Positions 1-8,718 of a stretch of DNA of 64,000 bases are shown in pieces. Location: the NCBI RefSeq assembly GCF_024218775.1, contig NZ_CP100404.1:2976001-3040000 (forward strand), given 5' to 3'. The stretch comes from Haloarcula marina. Its GTDB lineage: Archaea > Halobacteriota > Halobacteria > Halobacteriales > Haloarculaceae. The notes below the pieces were generated by a model. The model worked only from the letters and a program-made list of their open reading frames with translations. It was not told the DNA's origin and did not search any database. Positions within the stretch are counted from its first letter, which is position 1. Every line of letters begins with the position of its first letter. The position numbers were made by a program, and so were the translations under genes.

Positions 1-169
1 AGAGTTCGACACCGCTCTCTTCGAACGCCTCTTCGAGTTCGCCGCGTCGGTTCGAAGCGACGACCACGGGGTCAACATCGTTGCGTTGGTCCAGTTCGAC
101 CGCCAAGTCCTTAACCAACCGCTCTGCACCGCCGCCGTTGAAGTCGTTGAGGAGGAGACAGGGTCGCAT
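1..169 (-). CDS. Glycosyltransferase, N-terminal part (runs off window)
   Basis: Reading leftwards from an ATG at 169 gives 56 residues with no stop, starting MRPCLLLNDFNGGGAERLV. The GGGAERLV stretch followed by VVVAS is typical of the donor-independent N-terminal half of GT4 (GT-B fold) glycosyltransferases. The rest lies outside the window, so catalytic residues cannot be checked. It begins 7 bases after the stop of the GT4 gene at 177-1214 on the same strand, so the two probably form one transcription unit. Family assignment rests on the N-terminal motif only. Confidence 0.7.
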   Translation of the reverse strand, partial: MRPCLLLNDFNGGGAERLVKDLAVELDQRNDVDPVVVASNRRGELEEAFEESGVEL

Positions 170-176
170 ATGGGTC

Positions 177-1214
177 CTACCTCGGTGAGCGATGGTCAGC
201 CAGTAGCGATTCATAAATCGACTCAATTCGTTCGCCCATCCGTTGGAGGCTCACTTCTCTCACGTGTACTCTCCCGTCAGATCGCTCGCCGGTTTCGAGT
301 ACCGACACGACCGCGTCGACCAACTCCGCGTCGTTCGAACACACGTACGAGTTCTCCACCGGTCCCAGTCGCCGTCTCGTGTCACCCACGTCCGTGGACA
401 CGACGGGGAGATTGCACGCCATCGCCTCTTTGACCGTGTTGGGAGACCCCTCACGGAGAGAGGGAAGTAACAGCGCGTCCGCCGCGTTGTAGTACAGCGG
501 CATCTCGTCGTGGTCTGCGTCGTGAACGTCCTGTAACCGCACCGTCTCCTCGAACGACCGGTTCACCCGTTCGACGGTTCGCTTCGCGACGTGGTAGCGC
601 TTCTTCTCGTGCCCTTTGTGATATGGGAAAATCACGTGCCTGTCGTCGGCGTCCCAACCGACCGCTTCTCTCGCTTCTACCTGCGGCATCGGCTCGAATA
701 CCGACAGGTCAACGCCGCTCGGAATTATCGTCGCGTCGCACGGTAGCGCGTCTTTCATCTCCTGGCTTCGGACGATGACGTGGTCGCTCTGCGTGGCACA
801 GAGCTTCGTTATTTTCGGTTGCAACCCCGCCAGTCGGTCGCCCAGCAGGTCGTCGCCCCAGAACGTCATCACGACCGGTCGGTTCGGTTGGAGCAGTCCC
901 AGCGGCGCGACAACGCCTGAGTTAACGTGAACGATGTCGTAGTCTTCGGCCAGCGAGGCTTGCAGTATCTTCGGATACAGCATCGACCCGCGAACAGCGT
1001 AGTAAATCGGGTTGTGGCCAGCGATACTGTCTAACAGTCCCTCGTGAATGCTTCTGTCTCCGTGAACGTGGCCGTCCTGACGGAAATCACCCTGATACAG
1101 TGCGTCACATTCGATTCCGCGCTCTTCGAGTATCCGTACTTGATCGAGGAAGAACTCCATGCCAGCGCTGGAAATCTGTAGCACTTTCAGCGAGTGGCCG
1201 TTTGCGGTACTCAC
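177..1214 (-). CDS. GT4 family glycosyltransferase
   Basis: A 345-residue protein of normal length for a GT-B, GT4-family glycosyltransferase, which would transfer a sugar from a nucleotide donor to a growing surface glycan on the cytoplasmic side. The N-terminal half has VLQISSAGMEF and YDIVHVNSG (about 92-100). The C-terminal half has the donor-binding E-x7-E motif in REGSPNTVKEAM (E255 and E263) followed by PVVSTDVGD. There is no signal peptide or membrane segment. Its stop lies 7 bases before the next glycosyltransferase. The upstream 0.9 kb is gene-free, so the promoter is probably just upstream of 1214. Donor and acceptor cannot be told from sequence. Confidence 0.85.
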   Translation of the reverse strand: MSTANGHSLKVLQISSAGMEFFLDQVRILEERGIECDALYQGDFRQDGHVHGDRSIHEGLLDSIAGHNPIYYAVRGSMLYPKILQASLAEDYDIVHVNSGVVAPLGLLQPNRPVVMTFWGDDLLGDRLAGLQPKITKLCATQSDHVIVRSQEMKDALPCDATIIPSGVDLSVFEPMPQVEAREAVGWDADDRHVIFPYHKGHEKKRYHVAKRTVERVNRSFEETVRLQDVHDADHDEMPLYYNAADALLLPSLREGSPNTVKEAMACNLPVVSTDVGDTRRRLGPVENSYVCSNDAELVDAVVSVLETGERSDGRVHVREVSLQRMGERIESIYESLLADHRSPR

Positions 1215-2132
1215 GGTCCCCTCCCCTCGTGCCGTCGAGTCGATTCGTTCCCTCGGCGGTTGTTAGTGACCGTTTCGCATGGCGGTGGTGCATTCTTGAA
1301 CATCTGAGTTGAGTGGATATGTCGTATGGTCGTTCCGACGGAGGGTTTCGTGTACTCTGTACGCCTGTGTACCGGTCTACTCGGCAGTGACTCTGCGCTC
1401 GGGTCGGACGCCGCGAGACGGTGCGACGTTCCGCCCCACACGCGAGGCGTTCGATGCGTAGCCGCGCTTGAATCGGCAGCCGTGACCGACGCGGTCCCGG
1501 CGACCGTCAGACTCGGTTGCCGATATCCCCTGCCGAAACCGGCGCAAATACGTGTTTTATACGCTGTTTCCGGCTTCTCTGACATCATCGCCGTGCCCGA
1601 TACTGCAGGGATTCAGACTCTACTTGCATCGGTCCGATTGTATCTACCTACGATTCACTTCCAACGATATTTCGAACAATAAGTATCAACAGCTTATGTA
1701 CGGCGTATCCCGAACGTACCGTAGAAGCCCGGAGCGGGAGATTCCGGGACGAGCCTCGTGGGGAAACCACCGGTACCGCGTACTCGTAGGTGGCGTCTCT
1801 TGTCTCCCCGAGGAGTCGAGACCAGGCCAGACACTGTCCAATTCTGTTATCGCTACTCGTACAGAATGAGTCATCTTAGCCATACGATGGTCAACCTCTC
1901 ACGCAAGCTTACATAAAAGCAGTCCGTTAGAGCGACCTTAGTATATCCTAATGCTGGATTGTGGCCGCTCACCTGCCGTACGTTGCTAATTACTATTTGC
2001 AGATACAGAGTAGCGATTCGGCGTTCGAATGTTCGCTAAATTTGATATACGGCGACCAAGCTCATCGAACGTGGCCGTGGGCTGTCGTCGACTGTCCATG
2101 CGATCGGACACGCATCGGTGTTGGTTGGACAG
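1215..2132. other. Gene-free stretch between divergent glycan genes
   Basis: About 0.9 kb separates the leftward glycosyltransferase from the rightward deacetylase. Open frames of about 120 codons exist on both strands (for example 1211-1588 minus), but they are arginine/serine/threonine-rich, resemble no family and have no upstream signal. An A+T-rich patch near 1910-1950 could hold a promoter for the deacetylase. No RNA gene, repeat or mobile-element end was recognised. Confidence 0.4.
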
Positions 2133-2975
2133 ATGACCGACGACAGCCCACGCCGCGCCTGTCTCACGCTCGACCTCGAAAAAAACTGGAACTTCGAGGA
2201 TCCCGAGTTGAAATACGCGACCTTCGACTATCTCGACGACTACATCGACTTACTCGACACTCTCGACCTCCCGCTATCGGTGTTTGTCGTCGGCGAGACT
2301 ATCGAGGACCGACCGGACGCCATCGAACGGCTTCAGGAACGCCTCGACGTCGAGTTCCACCTCCACTCGTACTCACATGACATCTCCGGATCGGCGGATT
2401 TCGAACGGGAAGTCCGACTGGGGACGCAGGCGTTCGAGTCGTTCTTCGGGCGTCAGCCGGAAGGATATCGGTCGACGCAAGGTCGAATCGAGCGGTCTGC
2501 CTTCCGGTTCCTCGAATCCTCGGGCTTCCTGTTCGATTCGAGTGTCTTCCCGACGTACCGACCGGGAGTGTACAACAACCTTCGAGCACCGGTCGAACCC
2601 TATCAGGCCACCGGGACCGATTCGCTCCTCGAGATTCCGGTGGCCGTCGTCCCCAGACTTCGCTTCCCTCTCTCACAGGGGTACGTCAAGGCCATAGGAG
2701 CCCCGTTTCTCGCCGTTCTACGACACATCCCGTTACAGGACGTGGTGGTGTACAATTCACATCTTCAAGACTTCTACCACACCCAGGCGCACGAACGACT
2801 CGGTCCGCAACGGAAACTCTTCTACGGGCGAAACGTGGCGCAATCCGAGCACATTTTCGAGCGAGTCGTCGAGACCCTTCGGCGGAAGGGATACTCGTTC
2901 GTCAAAATGACCGACGTGTACGACGCCTATACGGAGGGCGGCGACAGGCCGCGGCGTCGCTCAGCCAACGACTGA
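2133..2975 (+). CDS. Polysaccharide deacetylase (NodB-like)
   Basis: A 280-residue carbohydrate esterase of the polysaccharide deacetylase fold, which removes N-acetyl groups from glycans using a divalent metal. Visible motifs are LTLDLEKNW (11-19), in the position of the metal-binding TFDD motif, and HLHSYSHD (76-83), giving the H-x3-H metal site. YRSTQGRIE follows near 115. The overall length and C-terminal extension resemble the subfamily found in bacterial exosortase (XrtA/PEP-CTERM) exopolysaccharide loci, often fused to DUF3473. I chose ATG 2133 (MTDD) over ATG 2118 because the five extra residues match nothing. It is convergent with the ATP-grasp gene; no secretion signal is seen, so it may act inside the cell. 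Confidence 0.85.
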   Translation: MTDDSPRRACLTLDLEKNWNFEDPELKYATFDYLDDYIDLLDTLDLPLSVFVVGETIEDRPDAIERLQERLDVEFHLHSYSHDISGSADFEREVRLGTQAFESFFGRQPEGYRSTQGRIERSAFRFLESSGFLFDSSVFPTYRPGVYNNLRAPVEPYQATGTDSLLEIPVAVVPRLRFPLSQGYVKAIGAPFLAVLRHIPLQDVVVYNSHLQDFYHTQAHERLGPQRKLFYGRNVAQSEHIFERVVETLRRKGYSFVKMTDVYDAYTEGGDRPRRRSAND

Positions 2976-3010
2976 CTCGTCCACAGGGAACCAGGTCGGC
3001 AGCGAGTGTC

Positions 3011-4183
3011 TCACCGCGAAGACCGAAACACCACTCGCCGCCAGATATCCGGATCGACTGAGTACCGCAGTATCGCACCGATGCGTCCGACGAGCGGGAA
3101 CGTGTCATCGGCGTCGACGATGTCGTAGTACAGGTCCTCGTCAACGAGCGGGAAAAAGTCGCGTACGGCGTCAAGGTCCCGTTCGCTAAAGAGGTGCAGA
3201 AAGTCACCGGGCACGAGGTACCGACACTTCACGCCAGCGGGGTACTCCCGTGTCGGTTCTACGGTCTCCCCCAGTGCCACGGATGCGAGAAGCGCAGGGT
3301 AGTCGACGCCAGCGTAGTACGGGAGATGAAGCGACCCCCAGAACCGCGGATTCACTTCCAGGAGATTCGGCGTATCCGTCCGCGGGTCGTTTTTGAACTC
3401 GACCATCGCCACCCCCTGCCAGTCGGCGTCGAGCAATATTTTCCGCCCGTACTCGAGAAGCGCGTCGTGATGGATGCTCTCCCTGAGCGTCGACGGACCG
3501 CCGCTCGGCGGATATTCCCGGAGTCGACGATACGCGAACTCCGCGAGCACCTCGCCGTCCCAAACCAGGAATCCAGCCCCCAACCCCCTCCCCTCTAGGG
3601 GTATTTGCTCTTGGATGATCGGTCCGGGATACGACGCCTCGACCGACTCGTAGACATCAGCCAGTGCATCCGGCGAGTCGACGTACCGGAGCCCCCTCGA
3701 CCCCGCGCTATCGAGTGGTTTCACGACGACGGGAAACTCTAATTCGGACCGAATCTCGCGGATATCGTCGACACTGTCAGGATACGCCGTGCGGGGGTGG
3801 GGGACGTCGAGGCGTTCGGCCCGTCGCATCACGGCGTCTTTTCGCACCAGTTCATCGAACCGTTCCGCACCAGCGACAGGGACGATGGTGTGTTCGGAAA
3901 GTCGGTCTTTGTGGTGGTTTATTAGCCGAGTCGATTCGTGGGCAATCGGCATCAACAGGTCGATCTCCTCGTTCGAAAGGAACTTCACCAGGAATTCGAC
4001 GAACTCCGACGGGCGCTCTTCGGGGGAAGGGTACACCACACAATCGTCGGTATATTTCGACGCGAACGACGTCGCGAACCGCATCGATTCGCCACAGACT
4101 ACCGAGTGTCCGCGTCGTCCCAACGACCGTACTGCTGCCAACGCACTCCGACGCTGTCCGTCGGTGATGAAAATTGTCGCCAT
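3011..4183 (-). CDS. ATP-grasp carboxylate-amine ligase-like protein
   Basis: A 390-residue ATP-grasp protein, likely to join a carboxylate to an amine or other nucleophile through an acyl phosphate. It has an N-terminal Rossmann-like pre-ATP-grasp domain (1-105), the nucleotide-binding strand and loop VVVKPLDSAGSRG (152-164), and Mg/ATP ligands in MVEFKNDP (E262) and NLLEVNPRFWG (273-283). Homologues of this type occur in capsule and exopolysaccharide clusters, and their substrate is usually unknown. It starts one base after the stop of the PHP-domain gene, so the pair is translationally linked. It might attach an amino acid to a glycan or lipid carrier, which is inference from neighbours. 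Confidence 0.85.
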   Translation of the reverse strand: MATIFITDGQRRSALAAVRSLGRRGHSVVCGESMRFATSFASKYTDDCVVYPSPEERPSEFVEFLVKFLSNEEIDLLMPIAHESTRLINHHKDRLSEHTIVPVAGAERFDELVRKDAVMRRAERLDVPHPRTAYPDSVDDIREIRSELEFPVVVKPLDSAGSRGLRYVDSPDALADVYESVEASYPGPIIQEQIPLEGRGLGAGFLVWDGEVLAEFAYRRLREYPPSGGPSTLRESIHHDALLEYGRKILLDADWQGVAMVEFKNDPRTDTPNLLEVNPRFWGSLHLPYYAGVDYPALLASVALGETVEPTREYPAGVKCRYLVPGDFLHLFSERDLDAVRDFFPLVDEDLYYDIVDADDTFPLVGRIGAILRYSVDPDIWRRVVFRSSR

Positions 4184-4184
4184 G

Positions 4185-4838
4185 TCACTTGACAGATTTG
4201 ACAGTCTCCATAGCTTTACTCAGTCCGTGGTAAAGGTAGTAGGGAGACTCCGTTCCGGTTGGGGCGACCGCGCCCTCCCGAATTGCTGACTTTAGCTCGG
4301 CCAGCGAGGTAATCGGGTCCCAGGAAACGATCGTTCTGGCTCGGCCAACCTCCCATGGCGTGTGAGCGTCACTCCCCCCGGTGAGCGGACAGTCATGATG
4401 CTGTCCGAGAGCCGTCGCACGGACGTTCGTCTGTGTTCTCGACCTCGCGTTGAGGCCTTCGACCGCATCGACTTTTCGGAAGACCCACTCCTCAAAGTCA
4501 GTCACTTTCCGATAGGGATGTGGCAAGATAGCCAGTCCGCCTTGGCTGTGAATCTCGTCGACAGCCGATGCGAGTGTGTCGCTCGTAATCTGTTCGGTGA
4601 TGAACAGCGCCAGCAAGTCGTCGTAATCTCGTGTTCGAACCTCCATTCCGGGAATCACCATTACCTCAGTCGACTCGTTGACTTCGGCGTGTGCCCCGAA
4701 CTCGTCGTGGTCGGTAATCGCTATCGCGTCCAATCCTACCTGTTCGGCGTATCGCGCGACCGTCGCTGGGGGCTGAAGCGAATCGTAGGACCACGACGTG
4801 TGGGTATGAAGGTCGGCTGAGAAATATTCTCCGGACAT
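4185..4838 (-). CDS. PHP-domain metal-dependent phosphoesterase
   Basis: A 217-residue PHP-fold protein, a trinuclear-metal phosphoesterase family. All the expected metal motifs are visible: DLHTHT (9-14), ITDHDEFG (41-48), GMEV (64-67), LPHPYR (105-110) and GGSDAH (154-159). It is shorter than polymerase-linked PHP domains and stands alone, as in RNase AM/YciV-type enzymes, though those are longer. A TATA-like run (ACTATAAC on the minus strand, near 4862-4869) lies about 25 bases before the ATG, fitting a leaderless transcript. It is the first gene of a two-gene operon with the ATP-grasp gene. It could hydrolyse a phosphorylated sugar or nucleotide intermediate; the substrate is unknown. Confidence 0.85.
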   Translation of the reverse strand: MSGEYFSADLHTHTSWSYDSLQPPATVARYAEQVGLDAIAITDHDEFGAHAEVNESTEVMVIPGMEVRTRDYDDLLALFITEQITSDTLASAVDEIHSQGGLAILPHPYRKVTDFEEWVFRKVDAVEGLNARSRTQTNVRATALGQHHDCPLTGGSDAHTPWEVGRARTIVSWDPITSLAELKSAIREGAVAPTGTESPYYLYHGLSKAMETVKSVK

Positions 4839-5372
4839 GTAAGCTTATTTAAACTTATCAGTTATAGTATTTTGCTGGATGAGGTCGGCGGTACGCGACT
4901 ACACGTGTCTCGCAAGAACAATGCGGGGAACACGAGATACACTCACCCATGTCCAGCCAGCCGTTACATGCCGAATCACCGGAGCGAATATTTCGGATAG
5001 ACGGTTCTGGTGAGCGTCCCACCTCGCCTTTCGTCAGTCTTGAGAGGTTCATTTCGAACCGTCGCTCGATTTGCTCCGTCGGAAGCGAACCTTCTCGCAA
5101 CTATCGCTATCTGGATTTCGTCTCAGATTTGTCACGGTTTCGGCTACTCATGACGGCAGGACAGCAATGTTATGAGGTGAAAAACCAGTTGATTTCTTGT
5201 ATTATTTCGATAATCACTTCATACTAATTAGTCGAACTCCCGTCCTGCTGAAACAGTAACACGGGGAACCCATTGTCGATGCTGCTATGCTGTAGTCCAC
5301 TGCCGCGGATGTCGGTCAGCCCGAGACCTAGAATGCTCGCAATGGAACGCGTGTGCGATTAGTTAAAAAGGA
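4839..5372. other. Divergent promoter region between PHP and FemAB genes
   Basis: About 530 bases without a convincing gene. The left end carries A+T-rich TATA-like runs for the leftward PHP gene. The right end carries a TTAAAAAG run at about 5362-5369 directly before the FemAB start at 5373. An open frame at 4949-5227 plus has no family resemblance and biased composition, so I leave it out. No RNA gene or repeat was seen. Confidence 0.35.
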
Positions 5373-6452
5373 ATGCTGGGAAAACTACGAGCTACCGACC
5401 AGTACGCTATAGATATTTGTACGGACAGGAACGAGTGGAATTCGTTTATCGAGCGCAACGACGGTCCGGTGTACACCCACTGGGGGTGGTACGACGCGGT
5501 AGCCTCGTACGGTCACGACCAGCAGAACCTCGTCGCTCGGAGACAGGATACTGGTGCTATTGCAGCGGCGCTCCCGATATGTCACATAAACAGCCACTTG
5601 TTTGGGTCACAGTTGTTGTCTCCTGCGTTCGCCGAGCGAGGAGCGGTCGTGTTCGATAGAGAGAACCATTCGACCACCGCGAGACGGCTTCTCTTAGAAC
5701 AGACGAAGCAACTGGCCGAACGCCTCGACATCGACTTCGTCAGTCTGCGTGGTGCCACCGGGAGTAGTACGGACGACTTTACCTCCAAGAAAAGATATGT
5801 GACCTTTCAGGTGCCTGTCGAGGAGGGACCTGACGCCATCTGGTCTAAGATTCGAGACAGCCGTCAACGGCAGATACGGCAAGCTGCTGATAACGACAAC
5901 TTAGAACTCACCGTCGGCACCTCACTGGAGGACGTACAAAGATACTACGACCTCTACCTCGAAACGATGCACCGGCACGGAAGCCCACCCCATTCGTTCG
6001 AGTTTTTCAGAATCCTCTGGGAGCGACTACACAAGGACGGGAAGTTCCGTCTCACCACGATAGATTATGACGGCACCCCGATCAACGGAATAATCAACCT
6101 CGCGTTGGGTTCGACAGTTTATCAGTGGGGAGTGGTGAACGATTACGAGTACCGGGATCTCAACGGTGGCAGTCTCCTACTGTGGAAATCACTTGAACAG
6201 GCCGCTGAAGAGGGATACGACACGTACGAGTTCGGTCGTACGCGGGAAGGGTCAGGCGTCTACATGTTCAAGAAGAGCTTCGGCGGAACGAAGGTGTGGT
6301 ACGACGACATACACTACTTCCCGAACGGGGAAGTCAACCTTCCCAACCCGGAAAAGAACAAGTACGAGCGAGCGAGGGAAGTCTGGAAACTCCTCCCGCT
6401 ATCGGTCGCTGGGATGGTTGGACCGCACGTGCGAAAACAAATCGGTATCTGA
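5373..6452 (+). CDS. FemAB-like GNAT-fold acyltransferase 1
   Basis: A 359-residue protein with the double GNAT layout of the FemAB/FmhB family, which in bacteria adds aminoacyl groups to peptidoglycan precursors. The closest flavour is the FemAB-related proteins of PEP-CTERM/XrtA exopolysaccharide loci. Family signatures include VYTHWGWYDAV near 33-43, a central basic stretch SRQRQIRQA, and the C-terminal YEFGRTREGSGVYMFKKSFGG, the commonest conserved block (GRs...G...FK..fG). Archaea lack peptidoglycan, so the acceptor is probably a glycan or lipid-linked sugar. Its stop is 5 bases before a second, diverged FemAB-like gene. No membrane segment is apparent. Confidence 0.8.
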   Translation: MLGKLRATDQYAIDICTDRNEWNSFIERNDGPVYTHWGWYDAVASYGHDQQNLVARRQDTGAIAAALPICHINSHLFGSQLLSPAFAERGAVVFDRENHSTTARRLLLEQTKQLAERLDIDFVSLRGATGSSTDDFTSKKRYVTFQVPVEEGPDAIWSKIRDSRQRQIRQAADNDNLELTVGTSLEDVQRYYDLYLETMHRHGSPPHSFEFFRILWERLHKDGKFRLTTIDYDGTPINGIINLALGSTVYQWGVVNDYEYRDLNGGSLLLWKSLEQAAEEGYDTYEFGRTREGSGVYMFKKSFGGTKVWYDDIHYFPNGEVNLPNPEKNKYERAREVWKLLPLSVAGMVGPHVRKQIGI

Positions 6453-6457
6453 GTTCC

Positions 6458-7486
6458 ATGGACATTCAGAGACTCTCCCTCAACGAATGGGATGACTTGC
6501 TGCCTGAATCTGGGGTCGGGCCGTTTCACGCGTCGGAGGTACTCGAACTGATGGACGAGTACGAACCGGGCGAACTACGGCTTCTTGGCGGATTCCGGGG
6601 CCAACAGCCGGTGGGACTCTTCCCCGTGTTCGTTCGCGAAAAGTATTCCCTGCGGTTCGTTGTCTCGCCACCACCCGGCCTTAGCGTGCCGTGGCTCGGT
6701 CCGGTGTTGATGCCCACCAGTCCGAAGCAGCGTAAACGGGAGAAGCTCAACGAGCGTTTCACCGAGGCGGTTCTCGAAGCGGTCGACGTGGACAGTCGAC
6801 GGACGCTCTTCGGAATGGTCGGCACCCCGAAATACGGTGACCCCCGGCCGTATCTCTGGGAGAACCTGAACGTGGACCCGCGGTTCAACTTCATCCTTCC
6901 GCTCGAAGACCGTGACTCAGAGAGCGTTCTCGGCTCGTTTACGCGTGATTTACGCAAAGAGATCCGCAAGGGCAAGGACTTGGACATCTCCATCACCCTC
7001 GAAGGGGCAGCGACGGCTGAACGAATCTGCGACGACCTCAAGCGTCGTCACGCGGAACAGGGCCTCACATATCCCACTCCGCGGGCGTTCGCCCGCGACC
7101 TCGTTTCTCAACTCGACGGCCAGACGAGAGTGTACGTCGCGCGAACGCCAGACGGTGAGTTTCTCAGCGGAATCACCCTCCTGTATGCGAACGGTGAGGC
7201 GATGTTCTGGCAGGGCGGCGCGAAGGCCAACTATCAGGGCGTGAGCGTAAACAGCCTCCTCCACTGGGAGATAATCACGGACATTCTTGACGACCCGGAA
7301 CTAGAGAGCGTCGAGCGCTATCACCTCGGAAATGCTCTGAACCGTCGCATCTCGCGGTTTAAGAGCAAATTCAACGGCGACCCTGTGGTCAATTACGAAA
7401 TTAAATCTAACCTGATGTTACTGGCGAGGAAAGTGTACACCGCTCGGCGTCACGTGACGCTGCAGAATCTCTCGGAGCGCTTCTGA
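6458..7486 (+). CDS. FemAB-like GNAT-fold acyltransferase 2
   Basis: A 342-residue GNAT-fold protein related to, but diverged from, the gene just upstream. It has the N-terminal PFHASEVLELM, a central RDLRKEIRKGKDLDI basic segment equivalent to the SRQRQIRQA block of the first copy, and C-terminal YHLGNALNRRISRFKSKFNG, matching the (G..)...FK..f-NG signature. I place the start at ATG 6458 because the open frame extends upstream as a shadow of the first gene; this leaves a 5-base gap and suggests coupled translation. Two tandem non-identical copies suggest sequential or heteromeric acyl transfer. Substrate unknown. Confidence 0.8.
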   Translation: MDIQRLSLNEWDDLLPESGVGPFHASEVLELMDEYEPGELRLLGGFRGQQPVGLFPVFVREKYSLRFVVSPPPGLSVPWLGPVLMPTSPKQRKREKLNERFTEAVLEAVDVDSRRTLFGMVGTPKYGDPRPYLWENLNVDPRFNFILPLEDRDSESVLGSFTRDLRKEIRKGKDLDISITLEGAATAERICDDLKRRHAEQGLTYPTPRAFARDLVSQLDGQTRVYVARTPDGEFLSGITLLYANGEAMFWQGGAKANYQGVSVNSLLHWEIITDILDDPELESVERYHLGNALNRRISRFKSKFNGDPVVNYEIKSNLMLLARKVYTARRHVTLQNLSERF

Positions 7487-7652
7487 AACTGCTTCGCCGC
7501 TCGTGGAACCGGGGTCGAAATGGTTATTTATCCCAACTTAGCCCGCAATAGCCCCTGTATACTTAGTTGTACCACGCGCATCTCGATGGTCAGACGAACA
7601 GCTATGGATAGTCTGCAAACGCAGGGTCGACCCGTCGAATCCGTATTGTGAG

Positions 7653-8714
7653 ATGAATCGAGACGAAGTATCTGTGCCTTCTGTACGGCAAGCATGGAGA
7701 ATATCGGCCGACCTGATCGCCGTTATCTCACTCGTCGTGGTCGCCAATCTGGCGGTCCTCTTACCGGCCCTCGACGAGTCGGTCGGACAGGTAGTCGTTG
7801 GACTCGCCTTCGTGTTTTTCGCTCCCGGATATGCGTTGGTTTCGGCACTGTTTCCAGAGGCCGGTCGACCGCCCGCCGCCAGCGTGAGCGGCACAGCCGA
7901 TTCGAGGATGGGTCGATTCTTCGCATCCGGTCGAGAGCGCTTACCCGGAGAGATAGACGCTGTCGAGCGGGGCGCGCTCGCGTTCGCACTCAGTATCGCT
8001 GTCGTACCGCTTCTCGCGATTGCGTTGTCGGTTACGCCGGTCGAGTTCTCCCTCCGCTCGATACTCCTGCTCATTAGCGTGGTGACGGTTCTCTGTAGTG
8101 TCGTCGCAGCGATACGACGATGGCGATTACCGGCCGACCGACGGTTTCGGGTTTCCCCGCGCCAGTGGGTCGCCACGGGGGCTGGGTTCGTTACGGGTAC
8201 GGACTCTCGGTTCAGCGCCGTCCTGAACGTCGGACTCGCCGTCGCAATCCTCTTCGCTGTCGGCTCCGTCTCGTTTGCCGTCGCCGCGCCGCCAGAGGGT
8301 GAGCAGTTCACCGACTTCTACGTCCTCACAGAGAACGACGGTGGCGAACTCGTCGAGGCCGGATATCCCGCGAACCTCACCGTGGGCGACTCAGAACCGG
8401 TCGTGGTCCGCATCGACAACCAAGAGCACGACGCGACGGACTACACCGTCGTCATAGAGCTTCACCGCGTCCAGAATCCACAGCAGGGGAACGCCACGAA
8501 CGCCCCGGTCGAAGAAGCGACGCTCCGCGAGTTCCACACGCAAATCGGGCACAACGAGACGTGGACCCAGACCTATCCAATAGAGCCGACGATGACCGGA
8601 GAGAACCTCCGACTCACCTTCCTCCTGTATAAGGGCGACTCACCGGCTGACCCGACAGTGGCGAACGCCTATCGGGAACTACACCTCTGGGTGTCGGTGG
8701 ACGGACCGAATTAG
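7653..8714 (+). CDS. DUF1616 membrane protein (copy 1)
   Basis: A 353-residue membrane protein of the archaeal DUF1616 family, frequent in haloarchaeal glycosylation and surface-polymer loci; the biochemical function is not known. Hydrophobic helices are visible at about 20-40, 45-65, 107-125, 130-150 and 192-212. A large C-terminal extracellular domain follows, with an FYVLTENDGGE motif and NQEHDATDYTVVIELHR, an Ig-like beta-rich stretch. A close paralogue lies at 52495-53514 in the second glycan block. A TATA-like TATTTAT run at about 7524-7530 would give a leader of roughly 100 bases. It ends 4 bases before the methyltransferase gene, so they are probably co-transcribed. Confidence 0.85.
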   Translation: MNRDEVSVPSVRQAWRISADLIAVISLVVVANLAVLLPALDESVGQVVVGLAFVFFAPGYALVSALFPEAGRPPAASVSGTADSRMGRFFASGRERLPGEIDAVERGALAFALSIAVVPLLAIALSVTPVEFSLRSILLLISVVTVLCSVVAAIRRWRLPADRRFRVSPRQWVATGAGFVTGTDSRFSAVLNVGLAVAILFAVGSVSFAVAAPPEGEQFTDFYVLTENDGGELVEAGYPANLTVGDSEPVVVRIDNQEHDATDYTVVIELHRVQNPQQGNATNAPVEEATLREFHTQIGHNETWTQTYPIEPTMTGENLRLTFLLYKGDSPADPTVANAYRELHLWVSVDGPN

Positions 8715-8718
8715 TTCG

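Noticed and set aside
1211-1682. Overlapping open frames of about 120 codons in the first intergenic stretch
   Set aside because: Both strands give frames of random composition. None has a promoter signal or family resemblance.
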